A stretch of 64,000 bases of DNA from Cryptomeria japonica (taxonomy: Eukaryota > Streptophyta > Pinopsida > Cupressales > Cupressaceae). The stretch is from positions 65,854,546-65,918,545 of the forward strand of contig NC_081408.1 in NCBI RefSeq assembly GCF_030272615.1, read 5' to 3'. Each line of letters begins with the position of its first letter. The first letter of the stretch is position 1. Below are positions 44,454 through 56,099 of this stretch, in pieces. Under the pieces are notes generated by a model. The model saw only the letters and a program-made list of their open reading frames with translations, ran no database searches and had not been told where the DNA came from. The translations under genes were made by a program, and so were the position numbers.

Positions 44454-47080
44454 GCTATATAGAGCATCAGGCTCCCCTCCATATCAGAAAAATACCAAAA
44501 ACATTCAAAAAAATGTCCTGAAGAAAATACAAAAACATTCAAAAAAGTAAAGAAAAATCATGCATCCAAACGGTGAACAACCACTCCGGTGGCACCTTGT
44601 GTAAGTACGATGGTGAAAACCTGGCAAACAGGCGCCACTCGTAAAGGCTATGGCTCCATTATCTTTCAGGCTCATTGCGATCATATTCATGCACACATAC
44701 ATCCATCCATCCCAACCATGGCTTGTTATTTGATCTACAATTAAGATAGTACTCCATGTGTTTAGCATCCCACCTTTTCATAAGTCAGGTCTACAAACTG
44801 GGGGCAATACCCTTACCCTAGTGATGGAAGTGGATTCTACATCGTCTTATATATCATTACGCTCTTCATTTAGGCAATCATCAGAAAATATCAAAAACAT
44901 TCAAAAAATGACTCTCAAAATACCAAAAACATTCAAAATTGTTTCACAAAATCCAAAAACATCGGAAAACCATCAAAAATCACACAAAAACATGGCAACA
45001 CATTGTACATATTCATTCGCATAGATGCAACACAAACATTGACAACACTACTCACACACTAACCATTTACCAATCAAACCAACACAATCGACATCAACAA
45101 TCCAACCTGTCTTTAAAACAAGGATGCATCCTTCCTTACCAAAACAAAGACAAGATGACATTTTCTTTGACAAGAAAATTCTGTTAGGCTATCAAATACT
45201 TGGTTGATTTGTGAGTATAATTGTTTGTGTATCTGTATCAGCATTTTTTAAGCATTGTTTGGTATCGTTTGCACATCATTTCCGATGAAGTTCTGGGGCA
45301 TGAACTAATGGTGTCTACGTGGGAAGTTCACTAAGCTATGTGATCATAGGCAAAAATATAGTCATGGATCATTACGGCTTGCTGACTACAGCGTATACCT
45401 CGACCATATGGGCATGAACCATTACCAAGGATCCTTATTCTTTATTCTTTATGTATATACTGTTTGGTTGTAGGTACAATGCTCATTCTTTGGTTCCTCT
45501 TCCTCCAAATTGGATAAAGGTTTTATTTCTTAGTACGGTATGCACTTGTCTCAGGATCTGATCAGCCTAAGATCAAGGAGGACGATCCAAGTCATGCACG
45601 AACGGAGATAATCCTTGTCTGTTCCGCAAGCAATACTCTGGTCAACTTGACCCTTATATCAAGTCGTTTGTATTCACTTGCTATATTAAAATCCATGAAA
45701 GAAATACTCAGGTCATCTTGAATCATTATGTCAAAATGCTTTTATTTTCTTCCAACATTTTAAAAGCTCAATGATGAAAATAGAGCACTATGGATCATCA
45801 TTTCATCTCATCTGTTTATACATTTGCATTCCATTGCATATCACCCATCCATTCATTCATATGTAGCATTTACATGCAAAAATACCTAAAAGATGGTCTT
45901 GGATACAAATCACGACCGAGTACTCTGATACATCATCAGTGCATCATGCAAAGTCTTAAAAACCTTGCATTCCTCATGGCAATATCATCATTGCATTTAG
46001 GTGCATCTTGCATTATGTCCATTCATGTCATTGTTAAACTTAAAACATTGCATATAGTTCATTATTGACATTAGTTTTCATTAAAAATCATTTTCATCAT
46101 TGCATCAATCATAAATAATTAGATTCATTCATGGGATCAAATTGTCTTTGGTTGTTTTAAATCATTTACTAAGCATTTCATCCAATATAAATTACCCATT
46201 ATCATTTTATTATCTTTTCATCATTTATCATTTGCATACATTTCTTTATAGTTAAAAGATGCATTCATTCATTACTAAGTATCTTATAATGCTCATTTTA
46301 GGATTCATTTTCTACATTGCATTCATTATCCTCTTTTTAATTGTATTAAGGTACAGTTATTACAAATATTAGTTATAGTATCATCCCATTATCATTTGTA
46401 CTTAGAAACATATTTTAAACGCATTTTAGATTCATAAGACCATTTGTTTACAAAACATTAGGTTCATACCATTTCATATATCCATTTTACATATGCATTC
46501 ATTTAAAACACATTATCATATAAACACTTGTACTTTACATTTGTTTATTCATCTGCATTCATTTAGACATCATCATATAAACATTTGTACTTTACATTTT
46601 GTTTATCCATATTACATTCATCTAAAAACATCTAGATGCATATTCATTATATAAAATCATTCATCTAGCCATTGCATTAACATCGTCACATAAATCATCT
46701 TATCATTGCATCGCAGTAGGAAATACCAAAAAAATCCTGTTCATACATCAAGCATAAGCATACATCATCATCATGGCATTCCATACATAAAGCATTTCAT
46801 CACAAATCAAATACATCATATATATATAAACCTGCATTCATATGTCAGTATCCATCATCATAAAAACATGCATAAAAGAAACATCTCATTAAATGCATAC
46901 ATGTATACATATACATCTAAGCAATAAATCATAAACATGCATAAACATCCATCCATAATTACATGCATAAATCATCACAATATGGGATCTCCTCATATAT
47001 ATATCAACTCATATATCAGAGTACAATGAAGTCTACAAAATCGGCTACCAAGAGCCATCCAAGATACAGTCCAAAAAATA
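44454..47080 (+). other. Element C spacer between pol and PMD gene
   Basis: Contains CAAAAACATTCAAAAA repeats (44495-44550 and 44885-45000), the conserved post-pol block, and a long CAT-rich stretch (45780-47000), including a diverged duplication of ATATAAACAYTTGTACTTTAC near 46520 and 46576. No protein recognised. Confidence 0.55.
44612..44636 (+). other. Conserved post-pol block in element C
   Basis: GGTGAAAACCTGGCAAACAG followed by GCGCC, about 160 bases after the pol stop. It is the same word that B carries twice after its pol. The preceding GTAAGTAC, also similar in B (GCAAGTACC), resembles a splice donor. Confidence 0.6.
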
Positions 47081-49222
47081 GACAATGATACAATACATGT
47101 ATGCAAAAATGCTCTCTCAAATGCCGCTCTGGCCAGATGCTGTACCTGCCCCACCCCTACCTACTCCACCGCTGGTACCGGCACCACCTGATCCATCTCT
47201 CCGTGGAGGCCTCATCGAACCCCCACTCCCTCCTGCATCTTCTGATCTATCCCGCCTCAAAGGACCCATCACTCCCCCACTGCTCTGCATCCGCTGTGAT
47301 CGCTCGGATCTCGACTATCGCATCTGGGTATAACTGAGAGCTCGCTGACTGAATGGTACAACCTTCTCATATAAACCTCGCCAATACTCTATCTCATCCT
47401 GCGCTCGCCCAAACTGCCTCATAGTCTCCCCTGACGGACCCTGTGCTCCTGCTCGGACTCTCTCCTGCAGCTCCGCCAATCTCTCCACTGCTGTATCTCT
47501 CTCCCGCAGCACCACTATCAGCTCTGCCTCACGTGCAAATAACTGCACATCTCTAGCTGCTACCTCCGCCTCTAATCTCTCCACCCGGGTCTGCAAATAA
47601 CCTATCATGTGCTCCCGCAGATCCCCAGTAGCTCCCTCCCCCATATCCATGGCTGCTGCACTTGTATCACCCCCAACACCACCCTCCCCTGTACCACCCT
47701 CTCCTGCACCTGTATCCATCGGGATCTCTCTCTCCATCCCCCTCCCACTCAGCTGCACTCCTCCCTGCATCAAAGGACCCTGTGATACCTGCAGAGGTAG
47801 TCCACCTCTCCCTCTCCGCTGTCTCGGCATCCCCACAGATCCTCCACCTCTTCCACCTCCTCCACCACCTCCACCTCCTCCTCCATCTCCTCCACCACCT
47901 CCACCTCCTCCTCCATCTCCTCCTCCTCCATCTCCTCCTCCTCGACCTCCTGCTCTCCGTCCTCGTCCCCTCTCATCCTCAAAAGCTGGGATTGGCTCAG
48001 CTGGGTCTGATATCCGCAGGATCGGGTGCGCCGCCCGATACTGTGTATACTCTGCTGTCACACCTGCATCTACGACCCTCGGTCGTAAGTCCCATGGCCT
48101 CGCCTGTAGTGTCCGAAACTCTGCCAGTGCCTGATCATACGGTAGCACTGCACCCCATGCATACCGCTCTCAGATCACTCGTGCATACTCCCCTGATCCG
48201 CTAGGCAGTCCCTGCTGCCGTCCAAACTGCTTCATCACCCGTCCTGGCACCTGTCTCTCTACATGATAAGAGGTCCTCCCAATGAGGAATCGGGTCATGA
48301 AGCAATACGGTAGTGCCTCTGCATCATCCTCCCATGGCTCACACTCTAAGTATGGCCGCCAGATCACTGCATCTAGGTCATCCAATGCCCGTCGCCACCA
48401 CTCTAACTTCCCCAAGTGGGGCTGACTCATCATGCCACTATACATAAACATGTATGGCTGGTCCACGGCTCGAAATCTGAGACTCACCGGTCGAGTCACT
48501 GGTAGATGCTCCCATGCCCACACATGCAGCAGCGTCATGCCTACTGCAAGAGAACCTCTCCCTCGGTACACTACCTCGTGTAGCTCCTGGTACATGTGCG
48601 CTAACACACACAGCCCCCAGGCATATCGGGTCCCCTCAGTCACCATCATCTCTATCACCTGTCCCCATCCCACCGCCAATCCATGTGACTGCCTGTCGGG
48701 ACACAGAAGTCCTCCGACGATCCCTGACAATACTGCTGGAAGGGGCTCATATAGTGCCGCTATATCCTCCCATGCGATCGAGCCATCATCAATATATACG
48801 TCCTCATCAAATATCCTCTGGTAAGACACCGTCCCCCAAGATCGATCATATGTCACCAGCTACCCCCGAATCGGAATCCGAAGGATACGCCACACGTCCT
48901 CTAAAGTCACCGTCATCTCGCCTTGGGCCAGATGGAACGTGCACGTCTCACTGTGCCATCGCTCTGCCAATGCTGTGATCAGGCCGTGATTCATCCAAAT
49001 CACGGGCATATGCATCACCTCATAGAGGCCAGTAGCCGCAATACAATCAATCTCTATCTGTGTCAATCGATCCCGCAATCCCTGTGTCGCGGGGTGGCGC
49101 TCGCGTAACTGCAACACGCGCAGATCCTCCTGCACATAGACATTCATCCAACCACCATCAGTTGTTTTGTTATCAAACTTTCTTAAGTTTAAACCTAGAC
49201 TATCATCAGATACTTTGATCAA
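47081..49222 (-). pseudogene. Antisense plant mobile domain (PMD) protein gene of element C
   Basis: One minus-strand frame from ATG 49222, without frameshift. Residues about 85-120 hold ERWHSETCTFHL and GEMTVTLEDVWRIL, the PMD signature. After TAG (48860-48862) the domain continues: LSGIVGGLLCPDRQSHG, VLAHMYQELHEVVYRG, LLHVWAWEHLPVTRP, then VIWRPYLECEPWEDD and VPGRVMKQFGRQQGLP. A second stop (TGA 48170-48172) precedes a Gly-rich tract (where B encodes an acidic one), a coiled-coil-like region (RVERLEAEVAARDVQLFA) and, beyond a third stop (47315-47317), an Arg/Ser/Gly tail to about 47081. Sequence and layout match the plus-strand gene of B. PMD-type genes carried by plant transposons are known; an antisense position 3' of pol is what I see here. 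Function in the element is unknown. Confidence 0.85.
47840..47970 (-). repeat. GGA/GGT-rich repeat within the PMD gene
   Basis: On the minus strand GGAGGAGGAGATGGAGGAGG-like units. The main frame gives Gly/Asp, the neighbouring frame gives a Glu/Val/Met tract. This is the counterpart of the B acidic tract at 17941-18140. Confidence 0.8.
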
Positions 49223-50276
49223 GTATCTTCGAGTCTCAACAGGTAAGCAATCATGGCCGCCTAGACTTCAACAGGCATTTATCCTAACAAATGACCTAAG
49301 TCTCATCGGGCTGCTATGGTTCAAAACAACTCCCACTTCACCTCGCCATCCATCAATCGTTAGGCATCAGGAGATTTATTTTGTCCGACACTGGGGCATC
49401 TCGTTATCTTAAGGCAAAAGCACTATTTTATCTACAATAGCGCTAAATATACACAATAGCGCTACAACCACATCAATAGCGCTCAAACAGCTCTACAATA
49501 GCACTATACAACCAAAAGCGCTAAAACTGCCATACAATAGCGCTATTCCGAGACAATAGCGCTCAATTAACCCTGTAATAGCGCTAATTTATCAAAAGCG
49601 CTAAAACTTGCCTACAAAAGCGCTAATTAATCTCAAAAGCGCTCAAACTAGCCTACAAAAGCGCTATTGCGGCACAATAGCGCTAATTCATGGAGCAAAA
49701 GCGCTAAAAACCTAGTTCCAGCGCTCTTGCTCCGACTTGAATTGGACTCAGCTAAAAATGTATTAAAAATGCATGAAAAGTGAGTTTTCGAATTTGCGTA
49801 CCGCTTGTCCATAGTCGGCTGGGCGCTGGAATCGTCGTACTCGCTCAAATCGGTGCTCGGTGATCAGAAACGGCATCGTTGCTCCTCCTTGCTCCTCCAA
49901 ATGTCACTGTCAGAGCTCAAGTTTTCAACTGGTCACGGTCACAAATGATCCTATTTTCACCCCTTTCACCCCATTTATACCCCCCACTGTCACCGTCACT
50001 TCGCCCTGCTCATCGCCGTGGTCCCTGTGAACTTCCCGAGCCCCCCATTTCTCCATGTTTCCCTCGATTTCTTCTATTTTCCACTAGTATACCTAACTTC
50101 TTCTCTTCTACTACCCTGCCAATTTTCATTCTTTTTTGAGAGATCGCCCGATTTTTCGAAATTTTTCTGCTCATCTCTCGAGGGGGCATACCACCCATTA
50201 AATTTACATTTTATGGGGCATTTCTTCACACCAGTTTTTTTCTTTCTTTGAAACGACGCGATAAACCGCACCGTCT
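49223..50276 (-). other. Upstream region of the antisense PMD gene
   Basis: It holds the second AGCGCT array and then pyrimidine-rich sequence up to the polypurine tract. No protein recognised; plus-strand ORFs at 49879-50251 are Pro/Phe-rich low-complexity frames. Confidence 0.5.
49414..49730 (-). repeat. Element C PPT-side array of CAATAGCGCT repeats
   Basis: About 16 copies, mainly CAATAGCGCT and CAAAAGCGCT, at 15-25 base spacing. Read on the minus strand they are AGCGCTATTG and AGCGCTTTTG, the same word as the leader array at 34534-34803. The array lies about 190-510 bases upstream of the PMD start codon. Confidence 0.9.
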
Positions 50277-50290
50277 CAAAGAGGGGCAAA
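50277..50290 (+). other. Element C polypurine tract
   Basis: CAAAGAGGGGCAAA directly before the 3' LTR. It is preceded by CCGTCT and nearly identical to the tract of B. Confidence 0.9.
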
Positions 50291-51667
50291 TCTAGTCACA
50301 TAAATCTGTCCATTTTAATTAAATGAATATCTCGTATTTATTTGATTAAAAATCTACTAGCCATCAGTTAATTAAATTAATATTTAATTAATTCATCCCC
50401 AAACATTCTTCTATTAATTAAATAAATTATTCAATTTATTTTAATTAATTCATTAAACCAAATACAAATCAATTAAATAAATAAAATCAATTTATTTAAT
50501 TAAATCCCCCTATTCTTCTTTTAAATAAATTAAATAAAACATTTATTTAAATCATTATCCCACCCCACTTGCATTTTCCTACAAATGCAACTTGCACATA
50601 TTTTGAAATAAATGAATTTTTATTTTAAATAAAATCCTATTTTCCCTCACCCACCAAATCCACTTGCAAAATCTAATCCCCTTCTAGATTCTTCTAACCC
50701 CTTCCTAATTAGCCTAATCCATCCCCTAATTATTGTCACATTCCTAAGCAAAATGGAGTCACTTCTCAAAGACTCCAAAGTCTTTGAAAAGCATTTAATG
50801 CTTTGTGTGTTCAACAAATTAACCCCCAAAGTCTTCCAAGACCACTAATGGCTCTTACATGACCATTTATGGCTCTTACATAACCATTTATGGTTATTTC
50901 AATCTTGTCTCCCCAAACATTTATTTGTTTGACCATATTCATCCATTTCACATTTGCACAAGAATTTATCCATTGGATAAAAGCTTTATTCTTTGAATAA
51001 AGAGTTTATTCATTCAACCAACCTTGACTCAAAATCCCAAGGTCATATCAGGCATTTAATGCTTATTCCCTCTCCTCTCAACCTATCTCACATTGACACT
51101 TGTCATCCTGGGATTGGGTTGAAAGCCCTCACATGGATTTGAAATCATTCAATCCTGACCCTTGTTGAGATTACTCAATCTCAACCATCCATTGCTCCAT
51201 TTTTCCTATAAATAGAGCCCATTCCTTCATAATCAAAATCCGGAAAACTTGTATGCATCTAAGCTATAGACATTTTAGAGAGCATTTTAGCATAAGCAAT
51301 CTAACATCTTGTCTTTTTGGTTAAAATACATCATTTTAGCATTAGTATAGCTTTTTATTTCACATTTAGAGCTATACTACAATCTCAATCCTCCATAAGC
51401 ATCCATAGTGCAAAAAGCTGCTGAGAGCTACACTATTTTGGAACTTGGAGAGGAGAGGAACAAGGGAGAAAGGAGCTAATATCATGTTAAGAGATAGTTG
51501 GAGATATCTCATTGTCTTACTTCTTTAGTTAGATTCATTAACATGTTTTTAGTGTCTCCTTTGGAATGCCTTCATATGTTTTAGTTTTTGATTGATTAAC
51601 TCTAACATCTTGTGTGTTTTGTGTTGTTTGATCTTAAGCTAACATTGTGCCATTTAGGAGGGCATCA
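50291..51667 (+). repeat. Element C 3' LTR
   Basis: 1377 bp, same length as the 5' LTR, with about seven substitutions. It begins TCTAGTCACA where the 5' LTR begins TGTAGTCACA. Confidence 0.95.
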
Positions 51668-51672
51668 AAAGG
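51668..51672. repeat. Target-site duplication of element C, right (AAAGG)
   Basis: Exact match to 33057-33061. Confidence 0.9.
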
Positions 51673-53999
51673 TATTCTTGATGAAGGATGACACACTTTT
51701 AATCCAAAGTGAAGGGTTTATTTATAATAGATATACATTTCTAAGTGTAAAAGAGGTTGTAGTCAAGGATATACACCTCTTTCATAAGCGAGGATCCTTG
51801 AGAAAACAACAACTTCACACAAGGAATAAGATCAAATCATAAACAAACACCACTCAACAAGGGAAAAATGGATCCTTAGAAAAGATAAGAGAGAAATCAT
51901 TGCCCCTCAAGAATTAGGATAATAATAATAATTACACAACCTCTAGGGAGATATTAGACATAATAAAATTTACACTGTACTCACATGAAGGAATATTCAA
52001 TGCAGGAAAATACCTTAAGACATGTAAAATGCAACTCTAAACAAGAGGTAATCCTCAAAGAAGGAAAGATTAAGATGAAGGATCACATACTCCCCTAAGG
52101 ATAGATTAATCATAAGAGATATACTATTTCATGCAAGAAAGGACATTAAAGTATGAAAAATGTAATCCCTAAAGGGAATAGTGAAACCTAACAGAGAAAT
52201 AGGAAATAGGATAATATTCTTTCCCCTCAAGCATATAGGCAAGAATGAAGTATATTATTTCCCCAAGATGATTGATATTGAAAAAGAATCACCACTCATG
52301 AAAAAGAGCCCCCAATTATGTTAACTACTAGTTTCATAGGGTGATTAGCAACATGGAGGGTGAATGGAGTTCTAAGGCACTACCTCTTCACTAAGAAAGA
52401 GTGCAAGATTGGTTGTAATAGATATACAAGGTCTATCATATTGGTATTGAACAAATGTTTTATATGCTTTACATTTTACAAGAGAATGAGACTAACTAAA
52501 ATGAACAGGACATTGTGCATCACCTTCTTTATTCTTATGATTGTGACTAATTTTAATGAAAGGAAAAATAACATTCTTATCATACTTGAATCTCTAAAAG
52601 GTTGTAGTAGCTAATTTCTTTAGGTCATCAATGCGATTATGTCTTGTCTCTTGTGATGTAGGACAAGGATTGTTTGAAGGGGATAAATTGTAATCTATGA
52701 TTTTAATAGTTCCATTCTCAACTAGTTCTTGCATACTTTTTCGAAAATCCGGACAATCATTTTCATGGTCACGAGTTTGATGATATGAACAAAATGAAAT
52801 ATTTAAAGAAGAAGCACCTGTACATGGACAACAAGTTATATGTCTTTCAGGATACTCCTTAATGTATTTAATTCTAAGGAGATCATCCATGTAGGTGAAT
52901 GATCAAGATTCCCCATACCTTTGGTACTAGTTTGTATAGGAGGTTTTATATGGACTTTGATTCCTTGACCTCTAAAACCTTATTTTGATATTATTTTATA
53001 GCCAATCCTATAAGAGTGTTTTAATTGAGAAGAAGGAGTATTATAATGAATTTATTTAAAATTTGTTGTGTAAGTGTATCTAGAAGGAAGAAAGGGAGAA
53101 GTAGATGAAGAAGGAATATATTATGTAGTGAGAGTCTTATTTCTTTTATCATGCATATCCTCTTTGATAGGTAGGGAAGGAAGATTATTATCTTCTAAGG
53201 CCTCATCTTTACTCAATGTTATGTGGGGAGATAGATCACCAATGAAATGCATAACATCATCTTCTCTATAAATGTTTAAATGGTTAAGATAGGCCCTAGG
53301 AGAATAAGGAGGATCTAGAGAGACTAAAACACAAACATGTTGACCTTGCCCCCCTTGCACTACGGTATGTGTATGAGAAGAAGATTGTGTCATGTTTCTT
53401 TGCAATGCTTTCTCTCAATTAGAAAGATAATTAATAGGAGTATTATCTCTTTCTTCATTCACATGAGATACCCTAGAGAGGTACAAGTATTAGGGTTTTC
53501 ACTAGAATATTTAGGATTATGATTTAAAAAATATTTTATGTGATCTACATAATTAATGAATTTTCCTAGAAATATCACCATTAAATAACATACAAAATGG
53601 ATAAAATCTTTGAGATTGAATTTACTGATAGTAAGCAACTGGGAAATTCTAAAAATGCAATATGACAAAGAGCCATGAATGAAAAGAAGAAAAGTGAAGT
53701 GGAAGAAACCATTATCCAACACATGATATGTTAAAAATAGGTGAAAAATAATGTAATCATATGTGATATGAAAAATAAATCAGATCTATTAAGTTCCATT
53801 ATGAATGTCTAAGATTAGATCTAAAAATAAAAGTTACCTATTATAAAAACCCAAAAATTAAATTTACCAAAATAAATTAGGGTTTTTATGAATTTAAGGT
53901 CTAATTTTATGTAATTTGATTAAAAAAATGATTTATGAATGAAAATTAGAAAATTAAAATGTGTACAAATTAGATTTGAAAACACAAATCACAAATAGT
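51673..53999 (-). pseudogene. Element X internal remnant with Gag/knuckle relic
   Basis: Minus-strand frame 52594-52890 includes SFCSYHQTRDHENDCPDF followed by MQELVENGTIKI, clearly related to the CHHC knuckle and following helix of B and C, with one residue missing between the last His and Cys. Minus-strand frame 53121-53405 (LQRNMTQ-like start region, SLDPPYSPRAYLNHL) and 53459-53722 may be Gag pieces in other frames, but I do not recognise them with confidence. The rest (51673-52590) is AT-rich with no readable protein. Protease, RT, RNase H and integrase are absent, so X must have lost them by deletion. Confidence 0.6.
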
Positions 54000-54017
54000 G
54001 AGGAGTTGGGTTCCCCA
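54000..54017 (-). other. Element X primer-binding site relic
   Basis: On the minus strand TGGGGAACCCAACTCCTC starts three bases inside the LTR. It resembles the TGGTGAACCCGACGTG site of C with substitutions, so it is probably a decayed tRNA-Trp site. Confidence 0.45.
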
Positions 54018-54020
54018 GAA

Positions 54021-54928
54021 TATAATCAGTGAAAATTAGGGTTTCACCATAATATGTAATAAAACCACTAATTTTTCTTAAAGGACCATGTTACATTGAA
54101 AGAGGGAGGGACCTAATATATCTAGCCTTGATCCCCCTATGTAAAACATCTTTGAAATTTTGATAAGGTTTCACCTTTGTTAGAGTTTTGATTCCCTCTT
54201 TCCAAGTAGAAATGTGAAAATGTTTAGATTAGGGTAAATGATTGAATATTGAAGATTGAGAGTGAACGGTGAGATACCTTGGTGGTGGTCACCTTGGTCC
54301 TCAAAATTCATCTTGTTTTGTCAGGACCATGGTGGTGGTCACCTTGGTCCTTTGAACATTCAACCATCAAAATGGAAACCTATTCATCTCTGTGAATCCT
54401 ATCATTCCTCTAAAATGAATCTTTGTACCTATTTTTGTACATAGTGAAAAAGGGAAAATTCATTGGGAATAGGGGTTTTCCTAGGTCAAACCCTGGTTTA
54501 GGAATTAACCTTGAATGGAATAATGCAAATACTGAAATAAATACTAGAAAGATATGCCTTAGATCTATAATTATTGGTAATGATACTTTTTTCTTTGAAC
54601 ATAAATGTTGTATGAAATGGCATGAATGTGCGAACATCTTAATCACACAAACATTCTTGCATATGAATGATGTAATTTTTCTTGTAATTTGGGCCCCATT
54701 GAGGGGGGAGCATGGAATTGAGTGCCATGGTCCTTCTTCAAATGGGACCAAAATAAGCCTCATGGGAAAGGGGTACCTCACTACAAAACACACCAATAGG
54801 CATTCATGGTATCATAGCTAGAGAATAAGCAGAAAGTGGACCTAGACAGGTGATAAGAATAGGATATGGTAACATAGGGGCACAAACATGAGGTGTAAAT
54901 TGGCTTGGTGATAATTTATGACACTATA
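54021..54928 (-). repeat. Element X LTR, right (5' LTR)
   Basis: 908 bp, diverged copy of 12508-13760 with deletions. It has a local duplication of GGTGGTGGTCACCTTGGTCC (near 54281 and 54331) not present twice in the left copy. Confidence 0.8.
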
Positions 54929-55220
54929 GTATGATAAGTGGTACAAATTTAAATAAATGTTTTGAGGAGGGATTGTGACTATTAAACTTGTTAATTGATA
55001 GTTTAATCTCTTTCCTAAACTATTATAGATAAACCTTATGAAATTTGGATGGGTAAGAAATCTCTTCTTTCATATATGAGGGTGTTTATTTTTGAGGCTT
55101 TGGTTGAATTCCTTATGACAACTGATCTAAATTAGATCCAAAACATAAATGAATTTTAATTACTTACAATGAGAATGAAAATTTTTATAAATTTTGGACT
55201 CATCTAACCTTAAAACTGGT
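54929..55220 (+). pseudogene. Copia integrase relic, second part
   Basis: Begins with the GTATG duplication (54929-54933), then reads DKPYEIWMGKKSLLSYMRVF, matching the copia KTPYELW..KP...HLRVFG block, and KLDPKHK and ENENFYKFW from the following integrase C-terminal region. It continues the relic ending at 12507 and is cut at 55220 by element D. Confidence 0.75.
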
Positions 55221-56033
55221 TGATGCAGGAGCCGCCCCGGTTCATAGCAATCTTGCATAAACCAAAAACATTTTCCTTACTGTTTTTCTTTCTGTTTGCG
55301 GTTTCAACATTTCTTTCTATGTGTCCTAGTTTTGGCTCACTGGATCTTGTGGAGTTGCATTCTACTTGAAGAATTGATCATCTTTCTTATTTCCAAACCG
55401 CTTCGCATTTGGATCATTTTTCGACAAGTTATCGCTATCGGTTTCCTTGACAGTTTCCTATTACTAGTTGACAATTTCTTGTTACCGGTTACCTGGACTT
55501 GTTTTGGTGATCTACTAGAACCCCCTTCCAAAGCTTGCAAAGCCTTGGGCATTGATTCCAATATTCCTTAGCATGTGGTCGACCTTTTCCCATGATATAC
55601 ACTTCATCCTTTGGATGTTCTGTAGGAAACTCTTGGCAAAGGTCGACCTTGTTGGTTTTACACGTTAGGTCTTGTTCTTTGGGTTCTGATCCTATTTTGG
55701 GATGGCTAGATCACCTTGGATCATATAAATCATTGAATTGGGCATTAGAATGTAACAATAGAAGAATCAAGTAAGTAGACTGAACATAGAAGATAGATCT
55801 TAATATTGAAAGTCTCGATTGCGACCTATTCTGTATTTTGAGCATGTTTTAGTAGGCCTATGAGCCGGTTTCTATAACCCAATTGTTATCGGTTGGTTGT
55901 AATCAGTTTTCATGAAATAATACAATTTGTTCTGCATCACCTCCATCATATCTTTGTGTTTTCATTGTGTTTACTCTTGCTGACCAGTCCAGATTGATCT
56001 CTTTGAGGTCCCTCCTAGCCGATGACTCCTTCA
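55221..56033 (+). repeat. Element D 5' LTR
   Basis: Defined by TGATGCAGGAGCC at the left, where copia homology ends, and CTCCTTCA at the right, three bases before the primer-binding site TGG. No second copy in the window confirms the borders. Confidence 0.6.
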
Positions 56034-56035
56034 AG

Positions 56036-56053
56036 TGGTATCAGAGTGAGTTT
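56036..56053 (+). other. Element D primer-binding site (tRNA-iMet type)
   Basis: TGGTATCAGAGTGAG matches the usual plant TGGTATCAGAGC site for initiator tRNA-Met. Confidence 0.85.
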
Positions 56054-56099
56054 TCTTTCTAGAGGTTGCATTTCTTGATATTCTTTTTGTAGGGTGGCA

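Larger units (their letters stand above)
33062..51667 (+). mobile_element. Element C: 18.6 kb young Tat-lineage Ty3/gypsy retrotransposon with antisense PMD gene
   Basis: 1377 bp LTRs, AAAGG duplication, tRNA-Trp primer-binding site, 2.7 kb leader, gag-pol, conserved post-pol block, antisense PMD gene, repeat array, polypurine tract. The LTRs differ at about seven positions by my reading (near 99.5 percent identity), so insertion was recent. Nevertheless gag-pol has six in-frame stops and the PMD gene three, with no frameshift in either. It is a relative of B, not a copy: LTRs and spacers do not align, while proteins, polypurine tract and primer-binding site do. Confidence 0.95.
12508..54928 (-). 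mobile_element. Element X: old Tat-like gypsy element hosting B and C
   Basis: Two diverged direct repeats (12508-13760 and 54021-54928) bound the region, with an exact GTATG duplication outside and an interrupted copia integrase on both sides. A polypurine tract next to the left repeat and a primer-binding-site-like sequence next to the right repeat both point to minus-strand orientation. After removal of B and C about 3.6 kb of internal sequence remains (13761-14218, 32274-33056, 51673-54020), with one protein relic similar to the knuckle region of B and C. Most of pol is deleted. Confidence 0.8.

Noticed and set aside
47607-48204. Pro-rich plus-strand ORFs
   Set aside because: Antisense shadow of the Gly-rich repeat and PMD tail of element C.
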